DNA of 64,000 nt from Channallabes apus (lineage: Eukaryota; Chordata; Actinopteri; Siluriformes; Clariidae), in assembly GCA_030522415.1 (NCBI GenBank), contig CM060124.1:29608954-29672953 (forward strand), given 5' to 3'. Position 1 is the stretch's first letter. Every line of letters begins with the position of its first letter. A program made the translations under genes and the position numbers. Under the pieces are notes generated by a model. It saw only the letters and a list, made by a program, of their open reading frames with translations. It ran no database searches and was not told the DNA's origin. This document shows positions 47,106-56,398 of this stretch, piece after piece.

Positions 47106-49236
47106 TAAAATAACCCTGGTGGTGAGGAAGGTGAAGAGGACAAAGGCAGAGCAGAGGACAAAGTGGTGGAAGCTGAGAAAGGAAGAATGTTGTGTAGTCT
47201 TTAGGGAGGAGTTGAGACAAGCTATGGGTGGTCAGGAGGTGCTTTCAGTTGACTGGACAACTACAGCCAATGTGATCAGGGAGACAGGTAGGAGGGTACT
47301 TGGTGTATCATCAGGTAAGGGAAAAGGAGACAAAGAGACTTGGTGGTGGAATGAGGAAGTCCAGGAGTGTATACAGGGAAAGAGGCTAGCTAAGAAGAAG
47401 TGGGACACTGAGAGGACTGAAGAGAGTAGACAGGAGTACAGGGAGATGCAGCATAAGGTGAAGGTAGAAGTGGCAAAGGCCAAACAAAGAGCATATGAGG
47501 ACTTGTATGCTAGGCTGGACAGTAAGGAGGGAGAGGTGGACCTGTACAGGTTGGCAAGGCAGAGAGATAGAGATGGGAAGGATGTGCAGCAGGTTAGAGT
47601 GATTAAAGATAGAGATGGAAATGTACTGACAGATGCCAGGAGGGTGATGGGAAGATGGAAGCAGTACTTTGAGGAGTTGATGAATGAGGAAAATGAAAGC
47701 GAACAAGGAGTAGAAGAGGTGACTGTTGTGGAGCAGGAAGTAGCAAATATTAGTAAAAGTGAGGTGAGAAGGGCGATGAAGAGGATGAAGAGTGGAAAGG
47801 CTGTTGGTCCTGATGACATACCTGTGGAGGTATGGAAGTGCTTAGGAGAGGTGGCAGTAGAGTTTCTGACTAGTTTGTTTAACGAGATCTTTGAGAGTGA
47901 GAGGATTCCAGAGGAATGGAGGAGAAGTGTATTGGTGCCGATTTTTAAGAACAAGGGAGAGCTGTGGCAATTACAGAGGCATAAAGCTAATGAGCCATAC
48001 AAAGAAGCTGTGGGAAAGAGTAGTGGAAGCTAGGTTAAGGGCAGAGGTGAGAATTTGTGAGCAGCAATATGGTTTTATGCCTAGAAAGAGTACATCAGAT
48101 GCAGTATTTGGTTTGAGGATGCTGATGGAGAAGTACAGAGAAGGTAATAAAGAGTTGCATTGTGTCTTTGTAGATTTAGAGAAGGCGTACGACAGGGTGC
48201 CGAGAGAAGAGCTGTGGTGTTGTATGAGGAAGTCTGGAGTGGCCGATAAGTATGTTAGAGTGGTGCAGGACATGTATGAGAGTTGTAAGACAGTGGTAAG
48301 ATGTGCTGTAGGTGTGACAGAAGAGTTCAAGGTAGATGTGGGTCTGCATCAAGGATCGGCTTTAAGCCCCTTTTTGTTTGCTCTGGTGATGGACAGGATG
48401 ACAGATGAAGTTAGACAGGAGTCTCCATGGACTATGATGTTTGCAGATGACATTGTGCTTTGTAGCGAGAGCAGGGAACAGGTGGAGGAAAATTTGGAGA
48501 GGTGGAGGTACGCTCTGGAAAGCAGAGGAATGAAGGTTAGCCGCAGCAAGACGGAATACATGTGTGTTAATGCGAGGGACCCAAGAGGAACAGTGAGGCT
48601 ACAGGGAGCAGAGGTAAAGAAGGTGCAGGATTTTAAGTACTTAGGGTCAACGGTCCAGAGCAAGGGAGAGTGTTCAAAGGAGGTGAAGAGACGAGTGCAG
48701 GAAGGTTGGAATATGTGGAGAAAAGTTTCAGGTGTGTTGTGCGATAAAAGAGTATCAGCGAGAATGAAAGGAAAGGTGTACAGGACAGTGGTGAGACCAG
48801 CAATGCTCTACGGCTTAGAGACAGTGGCACTGAAGAAAAGACAGGAGGCAGAGCTAGAGGTAGCAGAGCTGAAGATGTTGAGGTTCTCTTTGGGAGTGAC
48901 AAGGATGGATAGGATCAAGAATGAGTTCATCAGAGGGACAACCCATGTGAGATGTTTTGGAGATAAAGTCAGAGAGGCCAGATTGAGGTGGTTTGGACAT
49001 GTTCAGAGGAGAGATGGTGAATATATCGGTAGAAGGATGCTGAGGTTGGAACTGCCAGGCAGGAGGTCTAGAGGAAGACCAAAGAGGAGATTCATGGATG
49101 CAGTGAGAGAGGACATGAAGTTAGTTGGTGTGAGAGAAGAGGATGCAGAGGATAGGGTTAGATGGAGGCAGATGATTCGCTGTGGCGACCCCTGAAAGGG
49201 CACAGCCGAAAGACAAAGAATAATAATAATAATATT
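47106..49236 (+). pseudogene. RTE-like LINE, 5'-truncated with one frameshift
   Basis: A non-LTR retrotransposon lacking its endonuclease part. Two overlapping frames (47,119-48,033 and 47,891-49,195) together cover a reverse transcriptase: KSGKAVGPDDIPVEVWK, then SCGNYRGIKLMSH, QYGFMPRKSTSDA, FVDLEKAYDRVP, HQGSALSPFLFAL, the catalytic MMFADDIVLC and KVQDFKYLGS. The frame changes at about 47,950-47,965, where the usual spacing between NKG and NYRGIKL is shortened; a small deletion is likely. The 3' end has CTGTGGCGACCCCT, GCCGAAAGACAAAG and an AATAAT tail. Apart from that break the coding region is well preserved, so the insertion is fairly young. Confidence 0.87.
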
Positions 49237-49458
49237 AAATGAATAGAATATACATCATACTATTTTTCTTTTTTTCTGATCTATAATGATTATTGTACAG
49301 TATATACAACTGAAGAGTTCCTGTTCTCACTAAATTACCATCAATCTTAACATCTAACACAGAAGTTACTATAGAGACTATAATGCATGAGAACGAGCAC
49401 ATGGATATAAGCGTCTCTTTAAACTAAAGTTCTACACCTGATGCACCTCAGTGTGTGT
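49237..49458. other. Spacer between RTE LINE and provirus
   Basis: Unique sequence ending in GTGTGTGT, the target site of the provirus. Confidence 0.6.
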
Positions 49459-49891
49459 TGTGGTGGAAATTCTGAAAACAATATAAAGACAAGTAATTAA
49501 TACACTGGGTAAGAGCAAAGTAACAAAGGTTTTATTTCAAACTTCTGCAGAAGGACCAGTCTCATACAGCAAACAGTTGCAGCATAGAGAAAAGGTCATC
49601 TCTTTCTCTAGCTGACCTATTTTATACACAAACATCTCTGCTAACATAATCAACGCCCCGTACGTGAAGTTCCTGCATTCAAACTCATGACTCTTTATCT
49701 GACCCAGACCAGATGCCTATACTTTATCATTTATTCATGGACAACTACAATCAGGTTGTTTCTATTCTCTTCTCGGCCTTGTGTCTCTAAGCTTCGACAA
49801 ACAAGTTCAAACTTCTACGGCCTACGTTACACACTTACTACAAGAATCAAATAGGATTAATACATAATTAAAATATGATTTTTCCATTACA
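49459..49891 (-). repeat. 3' LTR of the provirus
   Basis: 433 bp, identical to the 5' LTR as far as I can compare. On the - strand it carries a TATAAAA box (49,620-49,626) and an AATAAA signal (49,531-49,536), the latter serving to end viral transcripts. Confidence 0.95.
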
Positions 49892-49904
49892 ATTTCCCCC
49901 TTTT
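49892..49904 (-). promoter_or_regulatory. Polypurine tract
   Basis: AAAAGGGGGAAAT on the - strand, directly abutting the TG of the 3' LTR; the expected plus-strand DNA primer of reverse transcription. Confidence 0.9.
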
Positions 49905-50152
49905 GTCATTCTATGACAACCTAAATATTTTAATTCTACAATTCAAAACAATACTAATAAGCTATGCATTAGGTAAATTTCATCAGATATTGTCTCTCCA
50001 CCCTAGGTTTTTAACAACATCATCACTAGCACTCTAATGCACACAGAGGACACTACAGCTGTTTTTATTGGGATAGTCCCCTGACACAAAAGCATTTTTT
50101 GAAAAATTCTGCAATCTACTTAAATATACATGCTTTATATTTCCCTAAAGAT

Positions 50153-51718
50153 TTACATTATGTCTTCTTCCATATCATGATCTAAACATTCAAAATGATA
50201 GTCACCGGAATTTTGAACTCTGTCAGAAGTCGGGTCGTCCCAGTCCGGTTCACATTCTATGTTGTCAGTCTGTCTTAACATTTGATATTTTACTGTGTTC
50301 AGAACTAGTCCCTGTATACATCTGCAAATACAGGGTGTTATACAGAGGCCTAACAAGATCATAATCCCAATTGGTAAAACACTATAAACCAGCCAATAAC
50401 CCCAGCCTCCCCATAATTGCGTTAACCACGAGATCCAAGACTCTACTTGGGGAGGTGGTTGCAAAGCCTTCTTCATGTGGTTTATGATGTTACTGATATT
50501 CTGATGATTGTCAGGAATATAAAAACAACAAGAGGTGTTTAGAACTTTACACACTCCACCTCTCTCGGCCAGTAAAATATCCAGAGCCATTCTATTTTGA
50601 ATTGTGATCTCTCTAACCTGCTTAAGTTCATCATTTACTAACTGCAAGGCATTTACGGTGTCATTTTTTAGTATCAGTAACATGTATGCTAAACCATTTA
50701 CCTTGTTTAGGGCTACAGTTGTTCCTCCGCCGAGGAAGAGTGACCAGCCTACATTTACTCCTGGGCTAGTCCACGGGTCTCCTAAAGTGTAGCCATGAAA
50801 TTTAATAGGGATATCTCTTTTTCGTCTATTTTCTAACATCCGTGGCCCCCACGGATTTTCTGTGTGTACTGACACACTAGGAGTTACATATGCAGGATAA
50901 CATGAGCCTGTCCAATTGAAATAACTAGGTAAGGTCATATATGCGTTTAACCCACACACCCACATTACTGTGTTTGTTGACGATAGTTCTATGAACGGAC
51001 AACTACCATCATTTGGAAAATAATTACCATCTATACTACATTTAGGTGACCTACCTTTTGAACGATTGGTTATACGAACGTAAGTGGTGCACTCAGACCA
51101 TCCTAAGTCAGGTTCCCCATTTTCCTTTTGATCTTGCACAACGCAAGTGTCTCCTTTTTGCCAAGGGACCATATAAGTAGAATTGTCTTCATATTTCTTA
51201 ACAGGCAATGGGGAACAATAGCTCCCTGTCGCGTCAAAACATAGATTATTGGAATAATTACACCCAGGGACTGCTAAGTTTGGCCTCCCTGTTTGTTTGT
51301 AGTATGCAGATATCTGTAAGATGGCCACGGTGATTATCGGTATGATACAAGATGTGTTGTCTGCATTTGCTTCTGCTGCTGTGACATTATTAAGGGGCAA
51401 TGCTACCCAGCTCGAGGACATGGCATGGCATATCCAGCACGAGCCATTGTGTATATCTGTCATATTATCAGCAATGTCTAATGATAGAGCACATCCCCAA
51501 TTCCCAACACATCTATTGAGATTAGCGTTATGCCTTTTTATCATGCTGTCTTTTCTCTTTATTCTAGTTAAATGTATGTGGCTTGAGTTTGTTAAATAGA
51601 CTTTATCATGTCCGTTTCTCTCAGTGTTCTCAGTAAAGCATATCAGGATAACCATAACTATTATTACTCCTAAGGCCACCCAGATTACTTTGGGGTGTTG
51701 TTGGAATTGATTTCTCAT
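50153..51718 (-). CDS. env: Retroviral Env glycoprotein, uninterrupted
   Basis: 521 residues. A hydrophobic segment at about 10-28 acts as signal or signal-anchor, followed by a basic RIKR site at 52-55. The surface subunit has many N-glycosylation sites and a CWIC motif at 94-97. A furin-type RRKR at 298-301 separates surface and transmembrane subunits. The transmembrane part has a CX6CC motif (C390, C397, C398) and a membrane span at about 441-465, then a cytoplasmic tail of about 55 residues. CWIC paired with CX6CC is the covalent-isomerase arrangement of gamma-type Envs. The frame starts 375 bp after pol and would be expressed from a spliced mRNA. No stop or frameshift is present; function is not proven. 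Confidence 0.9.
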   Translation of the reverse strand: MRNQFQQHPKVIWVALGVIIVMVILICFTENTERNGHDKVYLTNSSHIHLTRIKRKDSMIKRHNANLNRCVGNWGCALSLDIADNMTDIHNGSCWICHAMSSSWVALPLNNVTAAEANADNTSCIIPIITVAILQISAYYKQTGRPNLAVPGCNYSNNLCFDATGSYCSPLPVKKYEDNSTYMVPWQKGDTCVVQDQKENGEPDLGWSECTTYVRITNRSKGRSPKCSIDGNYFPNDGSCPFIELSSTNTVMWVCGLNAYMTLPSYFNWTGSCYPAYVTPSVSVHTENPWGPRMLENRRKRDIPIKFHGYTLGDPWTSPGVNVGWSLFLGGGTTVALNKVNGLAYMLLILKNDTVNALQLVNDELKQVREITIQNRMALDILLAERGGVCKVLNTSCCFYIPDNHQNISNIINHMKKALQPPPQVESWISWLTQLWGGWGYWLVYSVLPIGIMILLGLCITPCICRCIQGLVLNTVKYQMLRQTDNIECEPDWDDPTSDRVQNSGDYHFECLDHDMEEDIM

Positions 51719-52093
51719 TTTTATTTTTTTTTATTTTTCTTACCGTCCAGTCCAGTCAATTCAATGTCTGTAATGTGAATACTCTCAGTCACTGATGTAT
51801 TATTATTATTATTATTATTTTTTCCTTAAATCAGTCTTCTATCTTATCATTACAACACTTACTTTTAACTCTAATTACTTTTATATGTCACCAATATGTC
51901 ACTACTGCTACTTTGACACCTTACAATTTCTTCATGTGTTGTTCTCAAATGTAGTGTACTTATTCTTGCGATGAATTTGAGTGGAGAGTTGTGGTTCTGC
52001 GTTGTTTCTGTCACTCTCGTTGGTTCTTCTGACCCATGCACTTTGCGTGCAGGTGAAGGTCTGTTGGGGTTTACAGGAGAGGTTACTAGCACT
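51719..52093 (-). other. pol-env spacer with TTA repeat
   Basis: Contains (TTA)n at about 51,799-51,822 on the + strand and a possible acceptor-like CACATTACAG on the - strand near 51,770. Most of it is covered by a small open frame (51,871-52,104). Confidence 0.5.
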
Positions 52094-52104
52094 TCACTGT
52101 TCAC
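51871..52104 (-). CDS. 77-codon open frame overlapping the pol 3' end
   Basis: Starts with MNSEVLVTSP, overlaps the last 11 nt of pol in a different frame and ends 150 bp before env. It is rich in Ser, Thr and Pro and has no hydrophobic segment or recognisable motif. It could be a leader exon, a small accessory product or chance. No support beyond position. Confidence 0.2.
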   Translation of the reverse strand: MNSEVLVTSPVNPNRPSPARKVHGSEEPTRVTETTQNHNSPLKFIARISTLHLRTTHEEIVRCQSSSSDILVTYKSN

Positions 52105-55100
52105 CCTTGTTGACCTCTGTGTGCTCTCTCTTTTGATTCTCTGGTTCTAGGACGCGCTTACAGTGGCTGGCGTGTATCCATGTTGCTCTTTCCGCTACCT
52201 TAACTGCTGTCTGCGTCACAAGGAGCACCTGGAACGGTCCCAGCCACCTTCTAGCTCTCCAACTCTTTCTCCTGAAGTCTTTTACCACTACCCAGTCCCC
52301 TGGCTTCAGGTTATGCAGGATTCCCTCTGCTGGTTGTGGCAAGGCCTCTTTCACTTGGGCCTGTACTTGAGATAAAACAGCAGAGAGTTTTGCACAATAA
52401 CACAACATTTCATCTTCACAATGACCTGTTAGATTTCTAGTGATGGGTTTTGGTCCAATTCCAGTATTGGGTGGTCTGCCAAACAAAATCTCAAAAGGGC
52501 TTAATTTTGCTCTCCCCCTTACTCTAGTTCTCATGTACATTAGTACTATGGGAAGTGCTTTGGTCCATGATATTCCCGTTTCATCACAGCATTTTGCAAG
52601 TTTGTTCTTTAATGTGGCATTTTCTCTTTCTACTGCACCCCCACTAGCTGGGTGGTATGCACAATGCTGTCTTAAATCTATTCCCAGACGTTCTCCTACT
52701 TGGTGGAGAGCCTGGTTTATAAAGGGAGTGCCATTGTCGCTACTTATTTTTTCAGGGATTCCCCAGCGTGGGATAATCTCAGATAGCAATGCTTTTGCTA
52801 CTGCACTAGCATCTTGTTTGGATGTAGGGAAAGCTTCCACCCATTTAGAAAACATATCAACTAATACCAAACAATATTTCTTCCCTTCACTTGGTGTTAG
52901 TTCTATGAAATCCATTTGTATATGTTCAAAAGGTCTTTGTGGTTGTGGGTGTGCACTTTGACTGATCTTAATTCCTCTCCCTATGTTATTAGTCGCACAA
53001 ATTACACATTTTTCACAGTATTTTTGGCAGTAATTTGTAAAGCCTCTAGTATACCAACACAGAGATATACTATCAGCCATTCCCCCTTTTGAAACATGGT
53101 CCTTACCATGTGTCAATTTTGCATAATGAGGAAATAAAGCTTTTGGTAAACAAGGTTTGTTATTGGGGCCGTACCATACCCCATTCCTCACTTTTCCCCC
53201 AGCCTTCGACCAGTCTTGCTTTTCTGCTGGGGTAGCTTGTGTCTGCAAATCCTGTAAATCAGCTGTTGGAACAGAAGATTTAGTCATGCACATGTTAACA
53301 TTGTCATTAAGTGGTCTCGATGCCGCTGTCTTTGCTGCTGCATCTGCTCTTGAGTTTCCCTGTGAAATTGGATCATTGTTTTTTGTGTGAGCTGCGCATT
53401 TACAAACAGCAATCGATTTAGGTAAAAGGATTGCCTTCAGGAGGTCAGAAATCAGGCCGTGATGCGCTATGGGCTTCCCTGATGATGTAAGAAACCCCCT
53501 GTGCTTCCACAGTGTTGCAAAATCGTGAGTTACCCCAAAAGCGAACTGACTGTCAGTATATATAGTGACTGTTTTACCCTCAGCAAGTTTACATGCCTCT
53601 GTTAAAGCAATGAGCTCTGCTGCTTGTGCAGATAGATGTTTAGGAAGTGGCTCTGATTTTAATATACCATATGCAGTTACTACGGCATACCCTACGCAAT
53701 TCTGGCCTGTTTGTTTGTTCCTGAATGCTGATCCATCTACAAACACTTCCATTTCTGCATTCTGCAAAGGAATATCTTGTAAATCAGGTCTTGGGCTGCA
53801 AATTTCATTAGTTACAGCTACACAGTCATGTGGTTCACCATCGCCTTCTGTAGGAAGAAGAGTAGCAGGATTAAGCACAGTGCATCTTTTTACTGTAACA
53901 TTTGGCATCTCTAATAAAATTGTGTTATACCTCAACCATCGTGCTGTTGACATGTGTGCCGTTTTTTGTTCGAGGAGAAGTAGTGAAACTGCATGTGGAA
54001 CCAATAAAGTTAAATCACTGTACCCTACTATGTCCCTAGAAGCTGTTACAGCTTTTTCAGCAGCTGCAACGGCTCTTAAACACATTGGTAACCCTGCTGC
54101 TACAGGATCTAGTTTTGCTGAAAAATAGGCCACAGGCCTAAGTTTACTCCCATGTTCTTGCAATAGCACAGACGTCATACAACCTCGCTTTTCATCCACT
54201 GTCTGCACAAAAGGTTTATTTGGATTGGGGATCCCCAAAGTAGGTGTGGTTTGTAGTGTCAATTTCAAATTAGTGAATGCCTTTTCTGCCTCTTGAGTCC
54301 AACTAAGTGCACTGTGGGCCTGTAGGCCCTTCCCATGAGCTATCTCACTCAAGGGAGCCTCGAGGATTGCATAGTTAGGAATGAACGTTCTGCAATATGA
54401 ACACATGCCCAAAAATGACATAAGTTGTTTTTTTGTTTTTGGTTTTGGAATTTCTTGAATTGCTTTTACTCTGTTTGGACCTAAAGTTTTACCTTGTTCT
54501 GATATCAGATGCCCCAAGAATTTTACCTGCTGTTGTACAAACTGTAATTTAGATAGACTTGCCTTGTGACCCTTTTTTGCTAGGTGACAAAGCAAGGCTA
54601 TGGTGTCCTTTTCACATTGCTCTTTAGATGGCGCTGCTATCAAGCAATCATCAACATATTGAAGAAGGCTTGATCCTGGGGACAGGGTCAACGATTCCAG
54701 ACTTTTTCTTAATGCTTCATTGTAAATTGTGGGTGACTCTGAGTACCCCTGGCATAATCTCGAGAACGTATAGGGTCTCCCCTTAAATGAAAACGCAAAC
54801 CAGTACTGGCTGTCAGGGTGAACAGGAACGCTAAAAAATGCATTGGCCAAATCTACAACTGAAAACCACCGGCTGCCCGGTGGGATTTGTGCTAGGATAG
54901 TGTATGGATTCGGGACATTTGGAGCTCTTGGTATTATTGCATCATTTACTGCCTGAAGGTCCTGCACAAATCTCCAATCATCAGGTTCACCTGGAATTTT
55001 TACTTTTTTCACTGGAAAGATTGGTGTTCTAACTGGTGAGTCTTCACATGGGATTATCACTCCAGCCTTTAATAAAGAATTAAACACGGGAGTAATGCCT

Positions 55101-56395
55101 TCTATCGCCTCAGTTTTCAATGGGTACTGTGTTTTACAAGGCCTATAATCTGATTTTGGTGTAATTTTTACTGGTTCAACATCACATATGAGTCCCACAT
55201 CATGTTTTCCCTTTGCCCAAAGACTCTCTGGCACTGTTTTTAGCCTTGGGTCGCTTATCTCTATCTGTGGGAAGCTCCAATTCACTCTGTCATGATTCAA
55301 TGTTGACACCGGAATTATCTCTACAGTTCTCTTAGCTTCTACCAACCAGTTCAGACCGACCTTGTATGTGTTATTTGTTTTACTATACCAAGTTTCTGTG
55401 TCTCCCACACGAACCCAATCATTAATTCTTAGGTTATTCAACACCCACGGTCCCAATTCTTGCCATTCATTTTTGTTATTTTTAGATAATGACACATGAG
55501 GATGTGACCCTTCTATGGTAAATGGGTGTGGCATGCCAGTTCTTACATTTACTTTAGAGAGGTCTATAGATACGGCGCATCTATATTGGTCCCAATATAG
55601 ATCTTGAAACAATAGCATGTCTGGGTTTTGTAGTTCTCTAAACCATTCACTCTCATACTCATTATCAGGCTTTTCGAAATGAATGTGTGCAGTGCAGTGC
55701 AATTCATGTTCAGACATAAAACTTGTGTTAGTAGGGTTAGTGCGGTCATGTGCTGCTTCCACAAGCGTCTGGTTCACTGAACTCGTAATAGATTGAGCCC
55801 ATATCCACTCATACACGTACATCAATGGCTTCGTGTCATATTTCACCCCCTGAATTTCTACTTCATCTTTCTCTACTACTTTTAACCCTCCTGGGGTACT
55901 AATCAAACTCAATCCCAATTTGTTTATTAAATCACGCCCCAGGAGATTAATAGGACAACAACTAGAAAGCAAGAATGAAAATTTGAATTTTTCTCCTTTA
56001 TCAGTTTCACACTTGAGGGGTGTAGAAAATTTTTCTTTTACCATGACACCAGATGCCCCTACTGAGTTCAGGTACCGTCCACTCGTTTTTACTGGCTCAC
56101 TTAACTGACTAGATCTTATCACAGAGTTTCCTGCTCCAGAATCTACCAGAAACATAATCTTTTCTCCTGCAACATTCATCATATACACAGGCATTTGCTT
56201 ATATGACTCATCACCATACTTTGCGTAAGTGCCAAGATGTTCTTGCACATTTTCTAGTCTTAATATAGTTTGTGAAATAAGTTCAGAAAGGTTAGTTGAA
56301 GAGGTTAGCTCTAGCGAATCTTCATTGCAAAGCATTAAAGGTTTTGACTCACCCTCTCCTTCCGGTCTGCTCCCCACGGCCCCGTCCTTTTTCTG
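52094..56395 (-). CDS. pol: Retroviral Pol (protease, RT, RNase H, integrase), open
   Basis: Follows gag in the same frame after a TGA and has no ATG near its start, so it is expected to be made as a Gag-Pol readthrough product. Numbering from the GTG codon at 56,377: protease with FLVDSGAG (D79); an extra segment of about 170-390 with HCT (227-229) and HVS (294-296); reverse transcriptase with VVDLANAFF (D509) and YVDD (574-577); RNase H with VDGS (D881) and YTDS (D942); integrase with the CEKC zinc ligands near 1121-1127 and D1156, D1214 and E1250, the last two separated by 35 residues. The C-terminus (WLGPFQVLLVT) resembles the gammaretroviral integrase tail. All key catalytic residues are present. 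Confidence 0.93.
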   Translation of the reverse strand, partial: QKKDGAVGSRPEGEGESKPLMLCNEDSLELTSSTNLSELISQTILRLENVQEHLGTYAKYGDESYKQMPVYMMNVAGEKIMFLVDSGAGNSVIRSSQLSEPVKTSGRYLNSVGASGVMVKEKFSTPLKCETDKGEKFKFSFLLSSCCPINLLGRDLINKLGLSLISTPGGLKVVEKDEVEIQGVKYDTKPLMYVYEWIWAQSITSSVNQTLVEAAHDRTNPTNTSFMSEHELHCTAHIHFEKPDNEYESEWFRELQNPDMLLFQDLYWDQYRCAVSIDLSKVNVRTGMPHPFTIEGSHPHVSLSKNNKNEWQELGPWVLNNLRINDWVRVGDTETWYSKTNNTYKVGLNWLVEAKRTVEIIPVSTLNHDRVNWSFPQIEISDPRLKTVPESLWAKGKHDVGLICDVEPVKITPKSDYRPCKTQYPLKTEAIEGITPVFNSLLKAGVIIPCEDSPVRTPIFPVKKVKIPGEPDDWRFVQDLQAVNDAIIPRAPNVPNPYTILAQIPPGSRWFSVVDLANAFFSVPVHPDSQYWFAFSFKGRPYTFSRLCQGYSESPTIYNEALRKSLESLTLSPGSSLLQYVDDCLIAAPSKEQCEKDTIALLCHLAKKGHKASLSKLQFVQQQVKFLGHLISEQGKTLGPNRVKAIQEIPKPKTKKQLMSFLGMCSYCRTFIPNYAILEAPLSEIAHGKGLQAHSALSWTQEAEKAFTNLKLTLQTTPTLGIPNPNKPFVQTVDEKRGCMTSVLLQEHGSKLRPVAYFSAKLDPVAAGLPMCLRAVAAAEKAVTASRDIVGYSDLTLLVPHAVSLLLLEQKTAHMSTARWLRYNTILLEMPNVTVKRCTVLNPATLLPTEGDGEPHDCVAVTNEICSPRPDLQDIPLQNAEMEVFVDGSAFRNKQTGQNCVGYAVVTAYGILKSEPLPKHLSAQAAELIALTEACKLAEGKTVTIYTDSQFAFGVTHDFATLWKHRGFLTSSGKPIAHHGLISDLLKAILLPKSIAVCKCAAHTKNNDPISQGNSRADAAAKTAASRPLNDNVNMCMTKSSVPTADLQDLQTQATPAEKQDWSKAGGKVRNGVWYGPNNKPCLPKALFPHYAKLTHGKDHVSKGGMADSISLCWYTRGFTNYCQKYCEKCVICATNNIGRGIKISQSAHPQPQRPFEHIQMDFIELTPSEGKKYCLVLVDMFSKWVEAFPTSKQDASAVAKALLSEIIPRWGIPEKISSDNGTPFINQALHQVGERLGIDLRQHCAYHPASGGAVERENATLKNKLAKCCDETGISWTKALPIVLMYMRTRVRGRAKLSPFEILFGRPPNTGIGPKPITRNLTGHCEDEMLCYCAKLSAVLSQVQAQVKEALPQPAEGILHNLKPGDWVVVKDFRRKSWRARRWLGPFQVLLVTQTAVKVAERATWIHASHCKRVLEPENQKREHTEVNKGEQ

Positions 56396-56398
56396 TCA
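56396..56398 (-). other. In-frame TGA between gag and pol
   Basis: The gag stop at 56,396-56,398 (TCA on the + strand) is in the same frame as pol, and the 18 nt after it are open. This is the gamma/epsilon-type layout in which Pol is made by stop-codon readthrough, here at TGA followed by CAG and a G-rich stretch. Confidence 0.85.

Noticed and set aside
47232..48002. 256-codon open frame on the - strand
   Set aside because: It is the antisense shadow of the RTE reverse transcriptase and has no motif of its own.
52440..52961. 173-codon + strand open frame within pol
   Set aside because: Antisense shadow of the integrase region.
53565..54128. 187-codon + strand open frame within pol
   Set aside because: Antisense shadow of the RNase H and connection region of the provirus.
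55215..55870. dUTPase between protease and RT
   Set aside because: Retroviral dUTPases often sit here, but none of the expected dUTPase motifs is visible; the H-x-[S/T] pair fits better with another fold.
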